DNA of 64,000 nucleotides from JBCCXZ01 sp965228005 (GCA_965228005.1 CBDDGV010000001.1:1488001-1552000), one strand, 5' to 3'; positions 1 to 9,332 are shown, counted from the stretch's first letter. Numbers and translations: made by a program. The notes: generated by a model from the letters alone, not told the origin.

Positions 1-438
1 CGACATGCTCACCAGGATCCCGGAACTCCCTCCACCACCGTTGCGGTTGTTCTTCTGCTGGTTGATTGCGACTTCGTAAACACCAGCGGCCCAATCAATG
101 CCGACGAGCGCCCACTCGTCAAACGCGCGTTGGAAAGCCTCCGCTTCGGCGGGCTCGAATGCTTGGCTGTAGGCTTCTTCGTAGGCTGGCCAGTAAGTCA
201 GCTCGTAACCGGCTTCGTAGCCGTCCGTGCCGCCGTCGGATTCGCCCTGAGTCAGACCGCGGTCGGTTCCCGCGAGGTAGCCGCCCTCGTAGCCTTCCGC
301 GTAACCCGCGTCGAAGCCGCGGTTGTAGTCGGGGCGGTAGACCGTCCAATCGTATTCGGCTTCCGCATTCGTCGCAGAGAAGGTTGAGAGAGAAAGCGTT
401 AGTCCAAGAGTGATGAGAGCATGGGCGTTCGATTGCAC
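1..438 (-). CDS. Secreted Gly/Tyr/Asp-rich repeat protein, 3' end beyond window
   Basis: The reading frame is open for 146 codons from a GTG at 438 to the window edge, so the C terminus is missing. The first 27 or so residues look like a signal peptide (hydrophobic stretch LITLGLTLSLSTFSA ending in NAEA). After it comes a degenerate repeat of the form GY-x2-GY-x-GG-Y (DAGYAEGYEGGYLAG, then DGGTDGYEAGYELTY), an acidic Glu/Ala/Phe stretch, and a run of Asn and Gly. A GAGG lies about 11 bases upstream of the GTG. An in-frame TTG seven codons further up (position 459) is the alternative start. Export is inferred from the N terminus; no family is recognised. Similar Gly/Tyr repeats occur in structural surface proteins, but that is only an analogy. 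Confidence 0.6.
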   Translation of the reverse strand, partial: MQSNAHALITLGLTLSLSTFSATNAEAEYDWTVYRPDYNRGFDAGYAEGYEGGYLAGTDRGLTQGESDGGTDGYEAGYELTYWPAYEEAYSQAFEPAEAEAFQRAFDEWALVGIDWAAGVYEVAINQQKNNRNGGGGSSGILVSMS

Positions 439-602
439 GGTCGGATTTGCCTCGCGATTCAATGTCAGGCGCCGCTTGCGAGCGCGCCTTGGGGCCACCT
501 CATTTGGACCCTACACCTGCGGGCGTGCGGCAGCAATCACCTATGTGCTCGAATCGCAAAAACTCCTTAAACTGTTGGTGTGATTACTCTAACATTACGC
601 TT

Positions 603-1046
603 ATGAAAATGTCACAAACCCAGTGCCGAGGCGTCCGCGGGGCGACAACCGTGGATGCGAACGACCGGGAGCAGATCCTGCTCGCGACGCGGCAGCTGCT
701 CGCGCTGCTGATCCGGCGGAACGAGATCGAGAAGGAGGACGTCGCCAGCGCCACCTTCACGACCACGCCGGATATCGACGCCGAGTTCCCCGCCCTCGCG
801 GCGCGGCAGCTCGGTTGGCTCGACGTGCCGCTCTTGTGCGGGCACGAGATGGCGGTCCCCGGCTCGCTGCCGATGTGCATCCGGGTGCTGGTGCACTGGA
901 ACACCACGCGTCGCCAGGACGAGGTGTGCCACGTGTACGTCCGCGAGGCGAAGCGGCTGCGGCCGGACCTCTCCAACCTGCCGCCGGTCGACTGGGAAGA
1001 GTTGGAGCAGTGGATCAGCGAGCAGATGCCAGGAAACCCTGGCTGA
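603..1046 (+). CDS. aroH: Chorismate mutase, AroH type
   Basis: Cytoplasmic chorismate mutase converting chorismate to prephenate, the branch step to Phe and Tyr. The protein (145-147 aa) carries the AroH signatures in order: CRGVRGATTV near the N terminus, TPDIDAEFPA, GHEMAVPG, MCIRVLV and CHVYVREAKRLRPDL. The four active-site residues known from Bacillus AroH (Arg7, Glu78, Arg90, Tyr108) map to R10, E80, R92 and Y110, counted from the ATG at 609. The frame stays open upstream to 447, but that part has no family similarity, so the start is ATG 603 or 609; no clear ribosome binding site helps to choose. A 24-residue tail follows the conserved RPDL. The base-71 segment at its 3' end is repeated at 5413-5483. 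A 6-bp hairpin (1028-1043) sits exactly where the two copies diverge. Confidence 0.9.
   Translation: MKMSQTQCRGVRGATTVDANDREQILLATRQLLALLIRRNEIEKEDVASATFTTTPDIDAEFPALAARQLGWLDVPLLCGHEMAVPGSLPMCIRVLVHWNTTRRQDEVCHVYVREAKRLRPDLSNLPPVDWEELEQWISEQMPGNPG
959..1029 (+). repeat. 71-bp direct repeat, copy A (3' end of aroH)
   Basis: This segment, coding for RPDLSNLPPVDWEELEQW and a few more residues, matches 5413-5483 with four mismatches by eye and the same orientation. The two copies bracket the Hsp70/J operon. Divergence is abrupt on both sides. Confidence 0.85.
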
Positions 1047-1094
1047 CGCGGTTCATGCTCGATGCTGTGCCCTCTCTCACGGGGCCACAACCGG

Positions 1095-2777
1095 TCAGCC
1101 CTCAAAGTCCACCGCAAGCGCGAACACCCCTAGCCCAAAGTCCTGCTGGCACCTGTTGAACGTCTCCTGGGCGTGGCTGCGGGTCGAGATCGTGCTCTGG
1201 AGCAAGAGGCTGGTCAGCTCGTCGAAATGGAAGCGAGACCGCTGCAGGAACCCGATCAGCTCGGGTCGGCCGAACTTCTCGTATGCCTGGTCTTCCATCC
1301 TGCCGGCGTAGCGCTCCCAACGGGGGTACAGCCAGCGGAGATGAGCCCAACGCGAGAGCAGCAGGCCGCCGCCGATCGCGAAAGTCAGCACCAGCAGTGA
1401 ACCGTACACTCCGGGGAGTTCGATGGTCAGCATGGTCAGTATCACGGTTAGGAAGAAGATAATCACAAAGTAGAAGACGCCTACCAACAGCCGGTAACCG
1501 TTGCGCATCAGCCCCCACCGCCTGCCGAGCATCGAGCCGTCGATGGCTCGATCGATCTGGCTAAAGAGGGCCGATCCTCGTGTGCTCCACATGTCGAGGT
1601 TCGGACGCTCGATCCCCGAGTCGAGGTGCCGCTCCGCGACGTCCGCGGAGAGGTAGTTCCACAGCATGTAGAAGTTGCTCAGGAACTCGTCGCCCTCGCT
1701 CGGGAAGGCCTCGAGCACCCCTTGCGGGTCCTGCGCGAGGCTTGTCTGGCACTCCAGCACGCTGCGGTCTCCGGCTTCTTGCTCTTCGGCAAAGTAGTCG
1801 CGTACCGCGCGGTCGATCCGCTGCAGCACGGCGGGCCCCTCGGCGAACCGCGGGCGGCCCGCGACGTACCTGCCGAGTATGTCGATCAGGTCAACATCCC
1901 ACTGAAGGTGGTGCGGAACGCGCTCGTAGTTGTTGTTGATCAGGTGGATCGACTCCTCGACCCAATCGGGGTCGGCGACCCAGACGGCCGCCTTGAAGAT
2001 CTCGATCAAGAAGACGATCTGCCCGTCGATGCTGAGGCCTTTCAAGTGACCGACGCACCGCTCCAGGGTCTTGCGGAACGCTGGGAAAGGATGCTCTTTC
2101 AGCATCCTCCGCCACGCGGGTTCGGTCATCCCGAAGAAGCGTTCGCTCGGAACCACTTTGGCCGTGGCGACCAACAGCGCAGGCAGCGAACCGCCAGGGA
2201 CCGGACCCCGCAGGTACTCCGCGAGCAGCGCGGTCAGCCCAAGGTCGCCGGGATGTGCCCGGAGCCCGCGCAAGATCCACTCGGCAAACCCCTCGCCCTT
2301 GGCGGTTTGCATCACGTCGGAGAGGATCGCCAACGAGTAATACTCGAAGGGCGTCTTGTTCTCTTTCCCGGCGACTTGCTTGTACAACTCGGGCAGGGGT
2401 TCGCTCTGCACGCGCTCTAGCAGCGTCCGTCGCTTCGGGGCCGGAACCGAGCGACTCTGGGCGCCGGCCTCCGAGTCGGGCACTTCGGTCATCCAACGGT
2501 ACGCACCAAACTCGGCCCCTGCGGGGCCTGCCGCAGCGCCGTCCAGGAACGAGCCGGTCGCTGAAGTGCCGTACCGCAGCCCGTTGTCGAGCTGCTCGTA
2601 AGCGGCACGGATCCGTTGGAACTCTTCGGGGTGCTGCTCGGGCTTGTACATCCGGATCAACCGGTTGTACTGCCGCTTGAGGTCTCTACGGTCAAAACCG
2701 TCCTCGACGCCGAAGAACGCCTGCGGGGAGTGGGGCAGAAGACTCCAGTCGACGGTTGGCTTGTCGTCGTCCATCAT
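1095..2777 (-). CDS. Membrane-anchored J-domain-like co-chaperone
   Basis: Predicted partner of the Hsp70 encoded two genes upstream in the same operon. Residues about 15-62 read as a J domain (FFGVEDGFDRRDLKRQYNRL followed by a second helix and FQRIRAAYEQL). The canonical HPD loop that stimulates Hsp70 ATPase is replaced by KPE in the string YKPEQHPEEF. The middle 350 residues are helical and not recognised. Two hydrophobic segments at about 428-478 are followed by a cytoplasmic tail of about 80 residues. The start overlaps the stop of the upstream gene by ATGA (2774-2777); ATG 2774 is equally possible. E. coli HscC works with J proteins of the DjlB/DjlC type, which also carry membrane segments, so a similar membrane-localised Hsp70 pair is a reasonable inference. 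The loss of the HPD histidine and aspartate is unusual. Confidence 0.7.
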   Translation of the reverse strand: MMDDDKPTVDWSLLPHSPQAFFGVEDGFDRRDLKRQYNRLIRMYKPEQHPEEFQRIRAAYEQLDNGLRYGTSATGSFLDGAAAGPAGAEFGAYRWMTEVPDSEAGAQSRSVPAPKRRTLLERVQSEPLPELYKQVAGKENKTPFEYYSLAILSDVMQTAKGEGFAEWILRGLRAHPGDLGLTALLAEYLRGPVPGGSLPALLVATAKVVPSERFFGMTEPAWRRMLKEHPFPAFRKTLERCVGHLKGLSIDGQIVFLIEIFKAAVWVADPDWVEESIHLINNNYERVPHHLQWDVDLIDILGRYVAGRPRFAEGPAVLQRIDRAVRDYFAEEQEAGDRSVLECQTSLAQDPQGVLEAFPSEGDEFLSNFYMLWNYLSADVAERHLDSGIERPNLDMWSTRGSALFSQIDRAIDGSMLGRRWGLMRNGYRLLVGVFYFVIIFFLTVILTMLTIELPGVYGSLLVLTFAIGGGLLLSRWAHLRWLYPRWERYAGRMEDQAYEKFGRPELIGFLQRSRFHFDELTSLLLQSTISTRSHAQETFNRCQQDFGLGVFALAVDFEG

Positions 2778-3484
2778 TCACCGGAGCCGGCCAACCGAGC
2801 GATAGTTCTCAGCACGCCGATCAACACGAGCCAAACCCACCAAGGGATCGATGCGCCTGACGACGACGTCTTGATCTCCGGAATGGAGGACGAAACAACC
2901 CACTGCCTGGGACGGCGCCTGGTCAGCGTGCCCAGCCAGTCCGACTCGAGCTCGTACAGCTGCGGGAGCTCGCGCTGGATGAGCCGGATCATCCGGGTCC
3001 CCTTCTTCCGCAACCGCCGCTTGCCGAACCGAACCAGCACCTTCTCTTTCAGCATCGCCGACTCGCGCGGAGAAGCGGCCAGCACCTCTCGGAACACCTC
3101 AAAGAAGTCGCCGTCGAAGTCCTTGTGGGCAGTCAGCCCTGGGAAGCGGTCGCGGTGTCCGACTATGGTTTGCAGACGCCGGACGGACGAACCAAGGTCG
3201 GGGAAGCGGTCCGTGTCCAAAGCCGCCAGAGCACGCGAGAGCTCCGGGATCGGGTCCTTCCAGATCGCTTTCCTCACTCGGTCGATCTCCGCCTGCAGCC
3301 GCTTGCGTGCCTCGAGTGGCGAGGCCGTATCGGGTTGTGCTTGGGTTTTCTGTTCCCGGGGGAGCAGCCCGAGCAGCCGGTTGCGGCGGCGGACAATGGA
3401 GGCGCTCTGCTCGAACGGGTTCTGCCGGAGCGCCTTCGTGACGTACGCGACGATTCGCTCCTCGCGTGAGCGTGGGCTACTCAT
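2774..3484 (-). CDS. Tail-anchored protein of unknown function in Hsp70/J operon
   Basis: A 236-residue basic, helix-rich protein with one C-terminal membrane segment (about WWVWLVLIGVLRTIARLAG) and only a few residues after it, which is the layout of a tail-anchored protein. The start ATG at 3484 overlaps the stop codon of the upstream Hsp70 gene (ATGAGTAG); an ATG five codons upstream is possible but lies deeper in that gene. The stop overlaps the J-protein start by 4 bases. Translational coupling on both sides indicates that the three products act together. Many Arg/Lys residues fall between 50 and 180. No domain is recognised; an adaptor or substrate-recruiting role beside the Hsp70/J pair is only a guess. 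Confidence 0.6.
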   Translation of the reverse strand: MSSPRSREERIVAYVTKALRQNPFEQSASIVRRRNRLLGLLPREQKTQAQPDTASPLEARKRLQAEIDRVRKAIWKDPIPELSRALAALDTDRFPDLGSSVRRLQTIVGHRDRFPGLTAHKDFDGDFFEVFREVLAASPRESAMLKEKVLVRFGKRRLRKKGTRMIRLIQRELPQLYELESDWLGTLTRRRPRQWVVSSSIPEIKTSSSGASIPWWVWLVLIGVLRTIARLAGSGE

Positions 3485-5210
3485 CGTCGAGACCTTCACC
3501 GTAGCCGAGCATGGAGAGCAGCTGCAACAAGCCCTGCCGCGAGTAGTCGACCATCTCCTTGTCGTTCTGGCCCATGGAGTGCTCCAGGCTGTCGATCGCC
3601 TCTTCGAGCTGCGCCCGGTGGTGCGTGCTGACCTCGCCGACGATGCGTTCGCTCATCCTCAACAGCTTCTGGTTCGCGTGGTCCTCTCGGGGGTAGTACT
3701 TCAGCGAGCGCATCTTCTTCACCGCCTCAGCCATCTCCGTTGGGTCCATCGTCCGGCTGTTCTGAGTCAGCACGACCCGGTGCTTCTTCTCGCTGCCGGG
3801 GAGGTAGGCCTCGACCTCCAGCAGGCCGTTGAGGTCGTAGGTGAACCGGACCAGGAACTCTTGCCCGGCCGGGCCCGCCGGGATGCCGGTCACGCGCAGT
3901 TCTCCCAGGTGCAGGTTGTTCTCGACCATGCGGTTTTCTCCCTGGTAGACCTGCAGGAGGACCTCGCGCTGGTTCGCCTGGAGTGTCTGAAAAGGCATCT
4001 CCTTCGACACGGGGATCGTGGTGTTCCGGTGGATGATCGGCGTGAAGTACCCCGGCTTGAACTGCGACCCGAACTCCTTGGTCGTCTCGACGCCCAGAGT
4101 GAACGGGCAGACGTCGGTCATCACCATGTCGGAAACCGACTGATCGTCGTCGATCAACGCGGTCTGGACCGCCGCCCCCATGGCCACGACCTCATCGGGG
4201 TTGATCGTCGCGAGGGGGCTCGCGCCGAGGAGCCCGCGGACAAAGTCGTGGAACAGCGGCATCCGCGTCGCCCCGCCGACGAGGATCACCTCGTCGATGT
4301 CGCCGGGCCGCTTCTCGGCGTCTTGCAAGGCCTTGCGGATCGGGGCCTTGAACCGTTCGCACAGGGATGCGCACACGCTGGCCATCTGCTCGCGTCGCAC
4401 CGCGACCCGCTCGCCGTCTTCTGCGAGGTTCCCCTGCTCGTCGGGGATCAGCACCTGTGTTGCCTCGGCGTTGGTCAGTTCCCGTTTCGCCGATTCACAC
4501 AGCTGTGTCAGCCGGGCCACCCGCAACGGCTCTCGGAGCTCGGCCGTTTCGAGCTGCAGGCCTTTTGTCTTCAGGACGGCCGCGACGAGTCGGTTGGTGA
4601 AGTCTTCGCCGCCGAGCTGGCTCTCGCCGGCCGTGGCGGTGATCTCAAGCGTCCCCTCGAACACCTCCATCAGCGTGACGTCGAATGTGCCCCCGCCCAG
4701 GTCGAGCACCAGGAGTTGCTTCTCCGTATCCCGGTCGTGGAAACCGTAGGTGAGGGCCGCGGCGGTCGGCTCGTTGAGGATCCGCCGCACGTTGAGGCCC
4801 GCCAGCTGCCCCGCCTGCTTGGTCGCGGCTCGCTGATGCTCGTTGAAGTAGGCCGGCGCCGTGATCACCGCTTCGGTTACCTCCTCTTGCAGGAAGTCCG
4901 CGGCGTCATCCCGAAGCGACTTCAGCACGAAGCTCGACAGCTCGATCGGGGTGTACTCCTGGCCGCCGATGGAGAACGACTTGTCGGTGCCCATCCAGCG
5001 CTTGAAGCAAGAGACGCAGCGTTCCGGGCGGGTGACCCGCAGGTCTTTAGCCGCAGATCCGACCAGGACCTGCCCGTCGTCGAGCAGCCCTACCACCGAG
5101 GGAGTCAGGAGCTTGCCGAGGCTGTTGGGGATCAGCCGGGGCTCGCCGTCGAGAAAGACGGCGCACAGAGAGTTGGTTGTCCCTAGGTCGATGCCCACGA
5201 GGCGTGACAT
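3477..5210 (-). CDS. Hsp70-family chaperone, HscC-like
   Basis: ATP-dependent chaperone of 577 residues. The nucleotide-binding domain shows the phosphate-1 motif VGIDLGTTNS at 5-14, the phosphate-2 motif LDLGGGTFDVT near 173 and the adenosine motif VILVGGATRMP near 312. A substrate-binding beta domain (TLGVETTKEF, then NTTIPVSKEMPFQT) follows, with a shortened helical lid that ends in GLDDE instead of the EEVD/EEVK-type tail of DnaK. The length is nearer to HscC (about 556) than to DnaK (about 640), and there is no GrpE or DnaJ gene beside it. It heads an operon with a tail-anchored protein and a membrane J-like protein, so it is probably a specialised Hsp70 recruited to the membrane. The housekeeping DnaK would be elsewhere. 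Start chosen at MSRLVGID, the family-typical N terminus. Confidence 0.88.
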   Translation of the reverse strand: MSRLVGIDLGTTNSLCAVFLDGEPRLIPNSLGKLLTPSVVGLLDDGQVLVGSAAKDLRVTRPERCVSCFKRWMGTDKSFSIGGQEYTPIELSSFVLKSLRDDAADFLQEEVTEAVITAPAYFNEHQRAATKQAGQLAGLNVRRILNEPTAAALTYGFHDRDTEKQLLVLDLGGGTFDVTLMEVFEGTLEITATAGESQLGGEDFTNRLVAAVLKTKGLQLETAELREPLRVARLTQLCESAKRELTNAEATQVLIPDEQGNLAEDGERVAVRREQMASVCASLCERFKAPIRKALQDAEKRPGDIDEVILVGGATRMPLFHDFVRGLLGASPLATINPDEVVAMGAAVQTALIDDDQSVSDMVMTDVCPFTLGVETTKEFGSQFKPGYFTPIIHRNTTIPVSKEMPFQTLQANQREVLLQVYQGENRMVENNLHLGELRVTGIPAGPAGQEFLVRFTYDLNGLLEVEAYLPGSEKKHRVVLTQNSRTMDPTEMAEAVKKMRSLKYYPREDHANQKLLRMSERIVGEVSTHHRAQLEEAIDSLEHSMGQNDKEMVDYSRQGLLQLLSMLGYGEGLDDE

Positions 5211-5412
5211 GGTGCCGTCTCTATCACGACGCGAACTGTTACACCCGGTGTCCGCGAGGTTGGACGCTGTGTTTCTTCTATCGCATAACGTTGAGAAGTG
5301 TTTTTAACAGAATGTCGCGGTGCGGTCTATTGGAGGCGTAGGGTCTGACACGCCAGGCAGGCACAGGCGCCCGTCTTGGCGACCGGGCAGGTCGTCTCTG
5401 GGCAGACCGGGC

Positions 5413-5497
5413 GCGGCCGGACCTCTCGAACCTGCCCCCGGTCGACTGGGAAGAGTTGGAACAGTGGATCAACGAGCAGATGCAGCAGGGCTGCTAG
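5413..5497 (+). pseudogene. Orphan 3' fragment of aroH (repeat copy B)
   Basis: Positions 5413-5483 repeat 959-1029 with four mismatches in 71 bases. Read in the same frame, they give RPDLSNLPPVDWEELEQW plus an INEQMQQGC ending and a TAG stop at 5495-5497. No chorismate mutase coding sequence precedes it, and upstream similarity stops at once, so this is an orphan gene end. It lies in the 306-base gap between the Hsp70 gene and msrAB; I see no other gene in that gap. The simplest reading is that this is the original end of aroH, displaced when the 4.4-kb Hsp70 block was inserted. Confidence 0.75.
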
Positions 5498-5516
5498 GCC
5501 ACAGCACTCAGCCGGT

Positions 5517-6665
<1,149 letters not shown>

Positions 6666-6908
6666 CGCGGTCGTTTGCCCTGGGGGGTCGTGGCTGGGGC
6701 CGAGTCCGGCCCCTGGCGGCGTGACGACCGGGGCAACGGTTCCTTACGCGAAATGGAGGAAAACCATGCCGCGGATAGTCTAGAACCCGCAGAACCGCAG
6801 CGGCCGATCACGCCTGCCTGACGGGGTTCTATTCTACGCCCATCGGGCGGGCGGGGAATCTCACCCCCGCGGCCGGCGGGGATCATGGGCAGGAGGCCCG
6901 AGAAAAAG

Positions 6909-6993
6909 TGCCGGAGAGAGGATTTGAACCTCCACGCCCGTAAAGGGCACATGGACCTGAACCATGCGCGTCTGCCAATTCCGCCACTCCGGC
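6909..6993 (-). tRNA. tRNA-Leu (anticodon CAG)
   Basis: The minus strand folds as a class II tRNA: acceptor GCCGGAG with CTCCGGC and discriminator A, anticodon stem CATGG/CCATG around TTCAGGT (anticodon CAG), a long variable arm TGCCC-TTTAC-GGGCG, and T arm GAGG-TTCAAAT-CCTC. CCA is not encoded, which fits the cca gene at 15957. The 3' end runs straight into CTTTTTCT, a likely transcription stop. Confidence 0.97.
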
Positions 6994-7082
6994 AAGAGTG
7001 CTGTCGGCAATTGCTATCTCGGCAAGGATGCCATACGGGGCGTGCAGCGGCAAGCCCCGCGGCGGAGGTTGCCGCCCAGTGG

Positions 7083-7415
7083 CTAGTACTTGGGTAGGGC
7101 GGGGTCGACCTCGTCCGACCAGCGGTCGATGCCGCCGGCCATCGACTGGGCCCGGTCGAAGCCGTTCTGCCGCAGCCACGCGGCAACCTGGGCGCTCCGC
7201 ATGCCGTGGTGGCAGTGGACGATCACCCGCTCACCGGCCAACGGGCGGAGGTCCTCCACCCGCGCGGCGAGCTCGCTCATCGGCACCAGCCGGGCCCCGG
7301 CGATGTGCACGAGCTGGTGTTCTTCCTCCTCCCGGCAGTCCACCAGCACGGCGTCTCCGGCGTCGACCAGCGTCTTCGTTTCTTGACAGGTGATTTCTAG
7401 CGGTAGTTCGCTCAC
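7083..7415 (-). CDS. Single-domain rhodanese-like sulfurtransferase
   Basis: Small (110 aa) rhodanese domain that should carry a persulfide on the cysteine of VHCHHGMRS. The six-residue active loop (C-H-H-G-M-R) is of the length usual for sulfur transferases rather than Cdc25-type phosphatases. The conserved VLVDCREEEEH and GHI-like motifs (VHIAGARLVPMSEL) are present, as is the closing GGIDRW. The GTG at 7415 gives the typical N terminus (VSELPLEITCQET). An in-frame ATG at 7469 would add 18 residues without family similarity. No signal peptide is seen, so it should be cytoplasmic; the sulfur acceptor cannot be told from the neighbours. Confidence 0.85.
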   Translation of the reverse strand: MSELPLEITCQETKTLVDAGDAVLVDCREEEEHQLVHIAGARLVPMSELAARVEDLRPLAGERVIVHCHHGMRSAQVAAWLRQNGFDRAQSMAGGIDRWSDEVDPALPKY

Positions 7416-7481
7416 GTTTAGAGTTACGCCCCAAGCTGGCCGTGCAACGTCATGGACATGCAAAGCCATTGAAAGAGAAAA

Positions 7482-7509
7482 CCGCCGCGGCTCGGGCGAG
7501 CCGCGGCGG
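7482..7509 (-). terminator. Rho-independent terminator of the DUF1559 gene
   Basis: A perfect 12-bp GC stem (CCGCCGCGGCTC / GAGCCGCGGCGG) with a 4-base loop lies 35 bases past the stop of the gene at 7545-8873. On the minus strand it is followed by TTTTCTCTTTC. Confidence 0.85.
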
Positions 7510-7544
7510 CTGTTTGCTGCTCAGCACGTGCTAAACCCGAGGGT

Positions 7545-8873
7545 TTAGTTGAAGCCGCCGCCGCTGGAGGCGGTGTTCACTTCGCTGCCGTTCCGGGTGA
7601 CGGAGGCCAGGTAGACGTTGCGGTCAATGTCTTCCTGGATCGTCTTGCCGTGGCCGTCAGCAAAACCGTGCTGCACCACGCCCGGGTGAGCGCTGCTGGG
7701 GCCGTACCAGCGGGCCGTCTGCCGGCCGCCTCCGGACGGATCGTGCGGGTAGTTGACCATGTAGAAGTCAATGTCCTGCACGTTCGCACCGCTGGGGCCG
7801 CCCTGGCGTCGGATATTGTTGCCGATGTTAAGAGCGACTCTTCCTTGTTGGTCGTTGATGTCCCACATGAGCGTCGGCGGCGCGCTGCCACCCGGGGTGG
7901 CTGTCATCTTGATCACGCCGTTCCCTGGGCCTTCGGGGTCGGCGGCAACCACGTACATGGAGAGGCCGCTGATCCAGGAGGCGTAGGTTTCCTCGCGGGA
8001 CTCGCCGAACAGAATCGTGTTGGACTGCCCGTCGCGGATGCTGGCCATCGTGGCGCCGCCCCGACGGAGTTGGGTCTGCAGCGGCCGCGAGGCGCTGCCC
8101 ACAGCGTCCTGAGCGATGTGCGGGAAGGTCAGTACACCGTTGCCCGCCGGGTTCCTGGGGCGGTTGGCCGCCGAGAAGCTCTCAAAGTAACCGATCGTTA
8201 CCGCGTCTTGGGCGTTCGGGGCGATGCCATCCTCGTTGTAGTGCGTGGAGGGCATGGCCACGTAGTTGCCTACGGCCACATCGGCAAAGTTGTAGTTGTT
8301 CTGCGAGCTCCTCACCGTCTCTGACCCGGGGAAGCTCGGGCACAGGTAGGCTTGGATCTGCTGCTGGGCGGCCAGCGGCCGTTCGCTGCCCGGCGTGTTC
8401 TGATCAATCACCGCGGGCGGGTCGACTCCGGGGCCGCCGAATGGGCCGATCGCCAGCTGGGCCGAACCGTCGCCCACGGCTGAGTTCGTTCCGTTGATGT
8501 TCGAGTCTCGGGTTCGATCGAACAGGTTCTGCTGCTCCATCTCCGGCAGGATAATAAAGAGCCAGCTGTAGCCATCGCCGAAAGTCCAGGCGCTGGCGTT
8601 GACCCGGTCCCGGGTGTCGCTTGGGGACCCAACGAAAGCGTTCGGCGCGTAAGAGTGGTTCGACGCGCCCGGGAACCGCTCGCTGTTGCGGTCGGCGTAG
8701 TTCAGGCACGCCAGAGCGATGTTCTTGATGTTGTTCAGGCACGAGTTGCGGCGTGCGGCCTCACGGGCCTGCTGGATCGCCGGCAGCAGCAGTGCCACCA
8801 AGATGCCGATGATGGCGATCACCACCAGCAGCTCGACGAGGGTGAAGCCCCGTCTCTTTCGACGTGTTTCCAT
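7545..8873 (-). CDS. DUF1559 domain protein with type IV pilin-like N terminus
   Basis: Planctomycete-type pseudopilin-like protein (442 aa). The N terminus RRKRRGFTLVELLVVIAIIG is a prepilin cleavage and methylation site followed by the hydrophobic pilin helix. After it come the Ala/Arg-rich segment and the DUF1559 domain, which ends with the usual H-x-GGxxxxFADGHG-like string (HPGVVQHGFADGHG). Such proteins are found in many copies in planctomycete genomes; they are thought to be exported by a type II secretion or pilus-like path, but their role is not settled. The start at 8873 is preceded by AGGAGG at ideal spacing; the frame extends 11 codons further but without that signal. A strong terminator follows. 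Confidence 0.93.
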   Translation of the reverse strand: METRRKRRGFTLVELLVVIAIIGILVALLLPAIQQAREAARRNSCLNNIKNIALACLNYADRNSERFPGASNHSYAPNAFVGSPSDTRDRVNASAWTFGDGYSWLFIILPEMEQQNLFDRTRDSNINGTNSAVGDGSAQLAIGPFGGPGVDPPAVIDQNTPGSERPLAAQQQIQAYLCPSFPGSETVRSSQNNYNFADVAVGNYVAMPSTHYNEDGIAPNAQDAVTIGYFESFSAANRPRNPAGNGVLTFPHIAQDAVGSASRPLQTQLRRGGATMASIRDGQSNTILFGESREETYASWISGLSMYVVAADPEGPGNGVIKMTATPGGSAPPTLMWDINDQQGRVALNIGNNIRRQGGPSGANVQDIDFYMVNYPHDPSGGGRQTARWYGPSSAHPGVVQHGFADGHGKTIQEDIDRNVYLASVTRNGSEVNTASSGGGFN

Positions 8874-9332
8874 GGGAAACCTCCTGGAAGAAAAACTGGA
8901 AAACAAAAAATAATGCCGCCGGCGGCGGAATGATAGCCGCCGAACAGTTAAGAAGACCTCGGAATTAGAGCATCACGGTGCAACCGGTTTTCACGAGACG
9001 AGATGCGTTGTGTCCACGGTTGCGTTGGCCTGGGTGGCAGACGGGCGTCGCTCCAGGGGCCGCCCGGGGGAGTAGCGTAGCCGTAGTGCGAAAAGCCTAC
9101 GCCGCCGGGGTTCTGGCATCGGACACACGCTGCCTCTTCCTGTCTCCGACTAAGCACTAATAGTAGGGTTAAGCTGCCAATTCTGTCAAACATGTCCGAG
9201 GAACTTTCGTGAGGGGCCGCTCGGTTTTGCGAACCGCCGGCCCCGCCGGGCGCACAGGAGAAACGGCTCCGCTTCTACCGCCAGGCTGCTTCTGGCCGTA
9301 TCGCCCAGACGACGCTCTGGTAGATTCGGGGG
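8874..9332. other. Divergent intergenic region, no gene seen
   Basis: 459 bases between the divergent DUF1559 gene and addB. Next to the DUF1559 start it is A/T-rich on the minus strand, with the ribosome binding site AGGAGG. TAGATT at 9321-9326 could be a -10 box that would start an addB transcript at or very near its ATG, but there is no matching -35. No open frame here has coding character. Confidence 0.5.

Noticed and set aside
542..602. TTAAAC and TAACAT as an aroH promoter
   Set aside because: Three and four matches to consensus only; A/T-rich context alone is not enough.
2616..5186. Open frame of 856 codons on the plus strand, antisense to the Hsp70 and neighbouring genes
   Set aside because: It mirrors the codon pattern of the real minus-strand genes in GC-rich DNA, crosses three genes and has no recognisable domain.
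7083..7469. Longer rhodanese from ATG 7469
   Set aside because: The extra 18 residues have no family similarity; GTG 7415 gives the typical start.
9321..9326. Leaderless addB transcript from TAGATT
   Set aside because: No -35 box, so only mentioned as a possibility in the intergenic entry.
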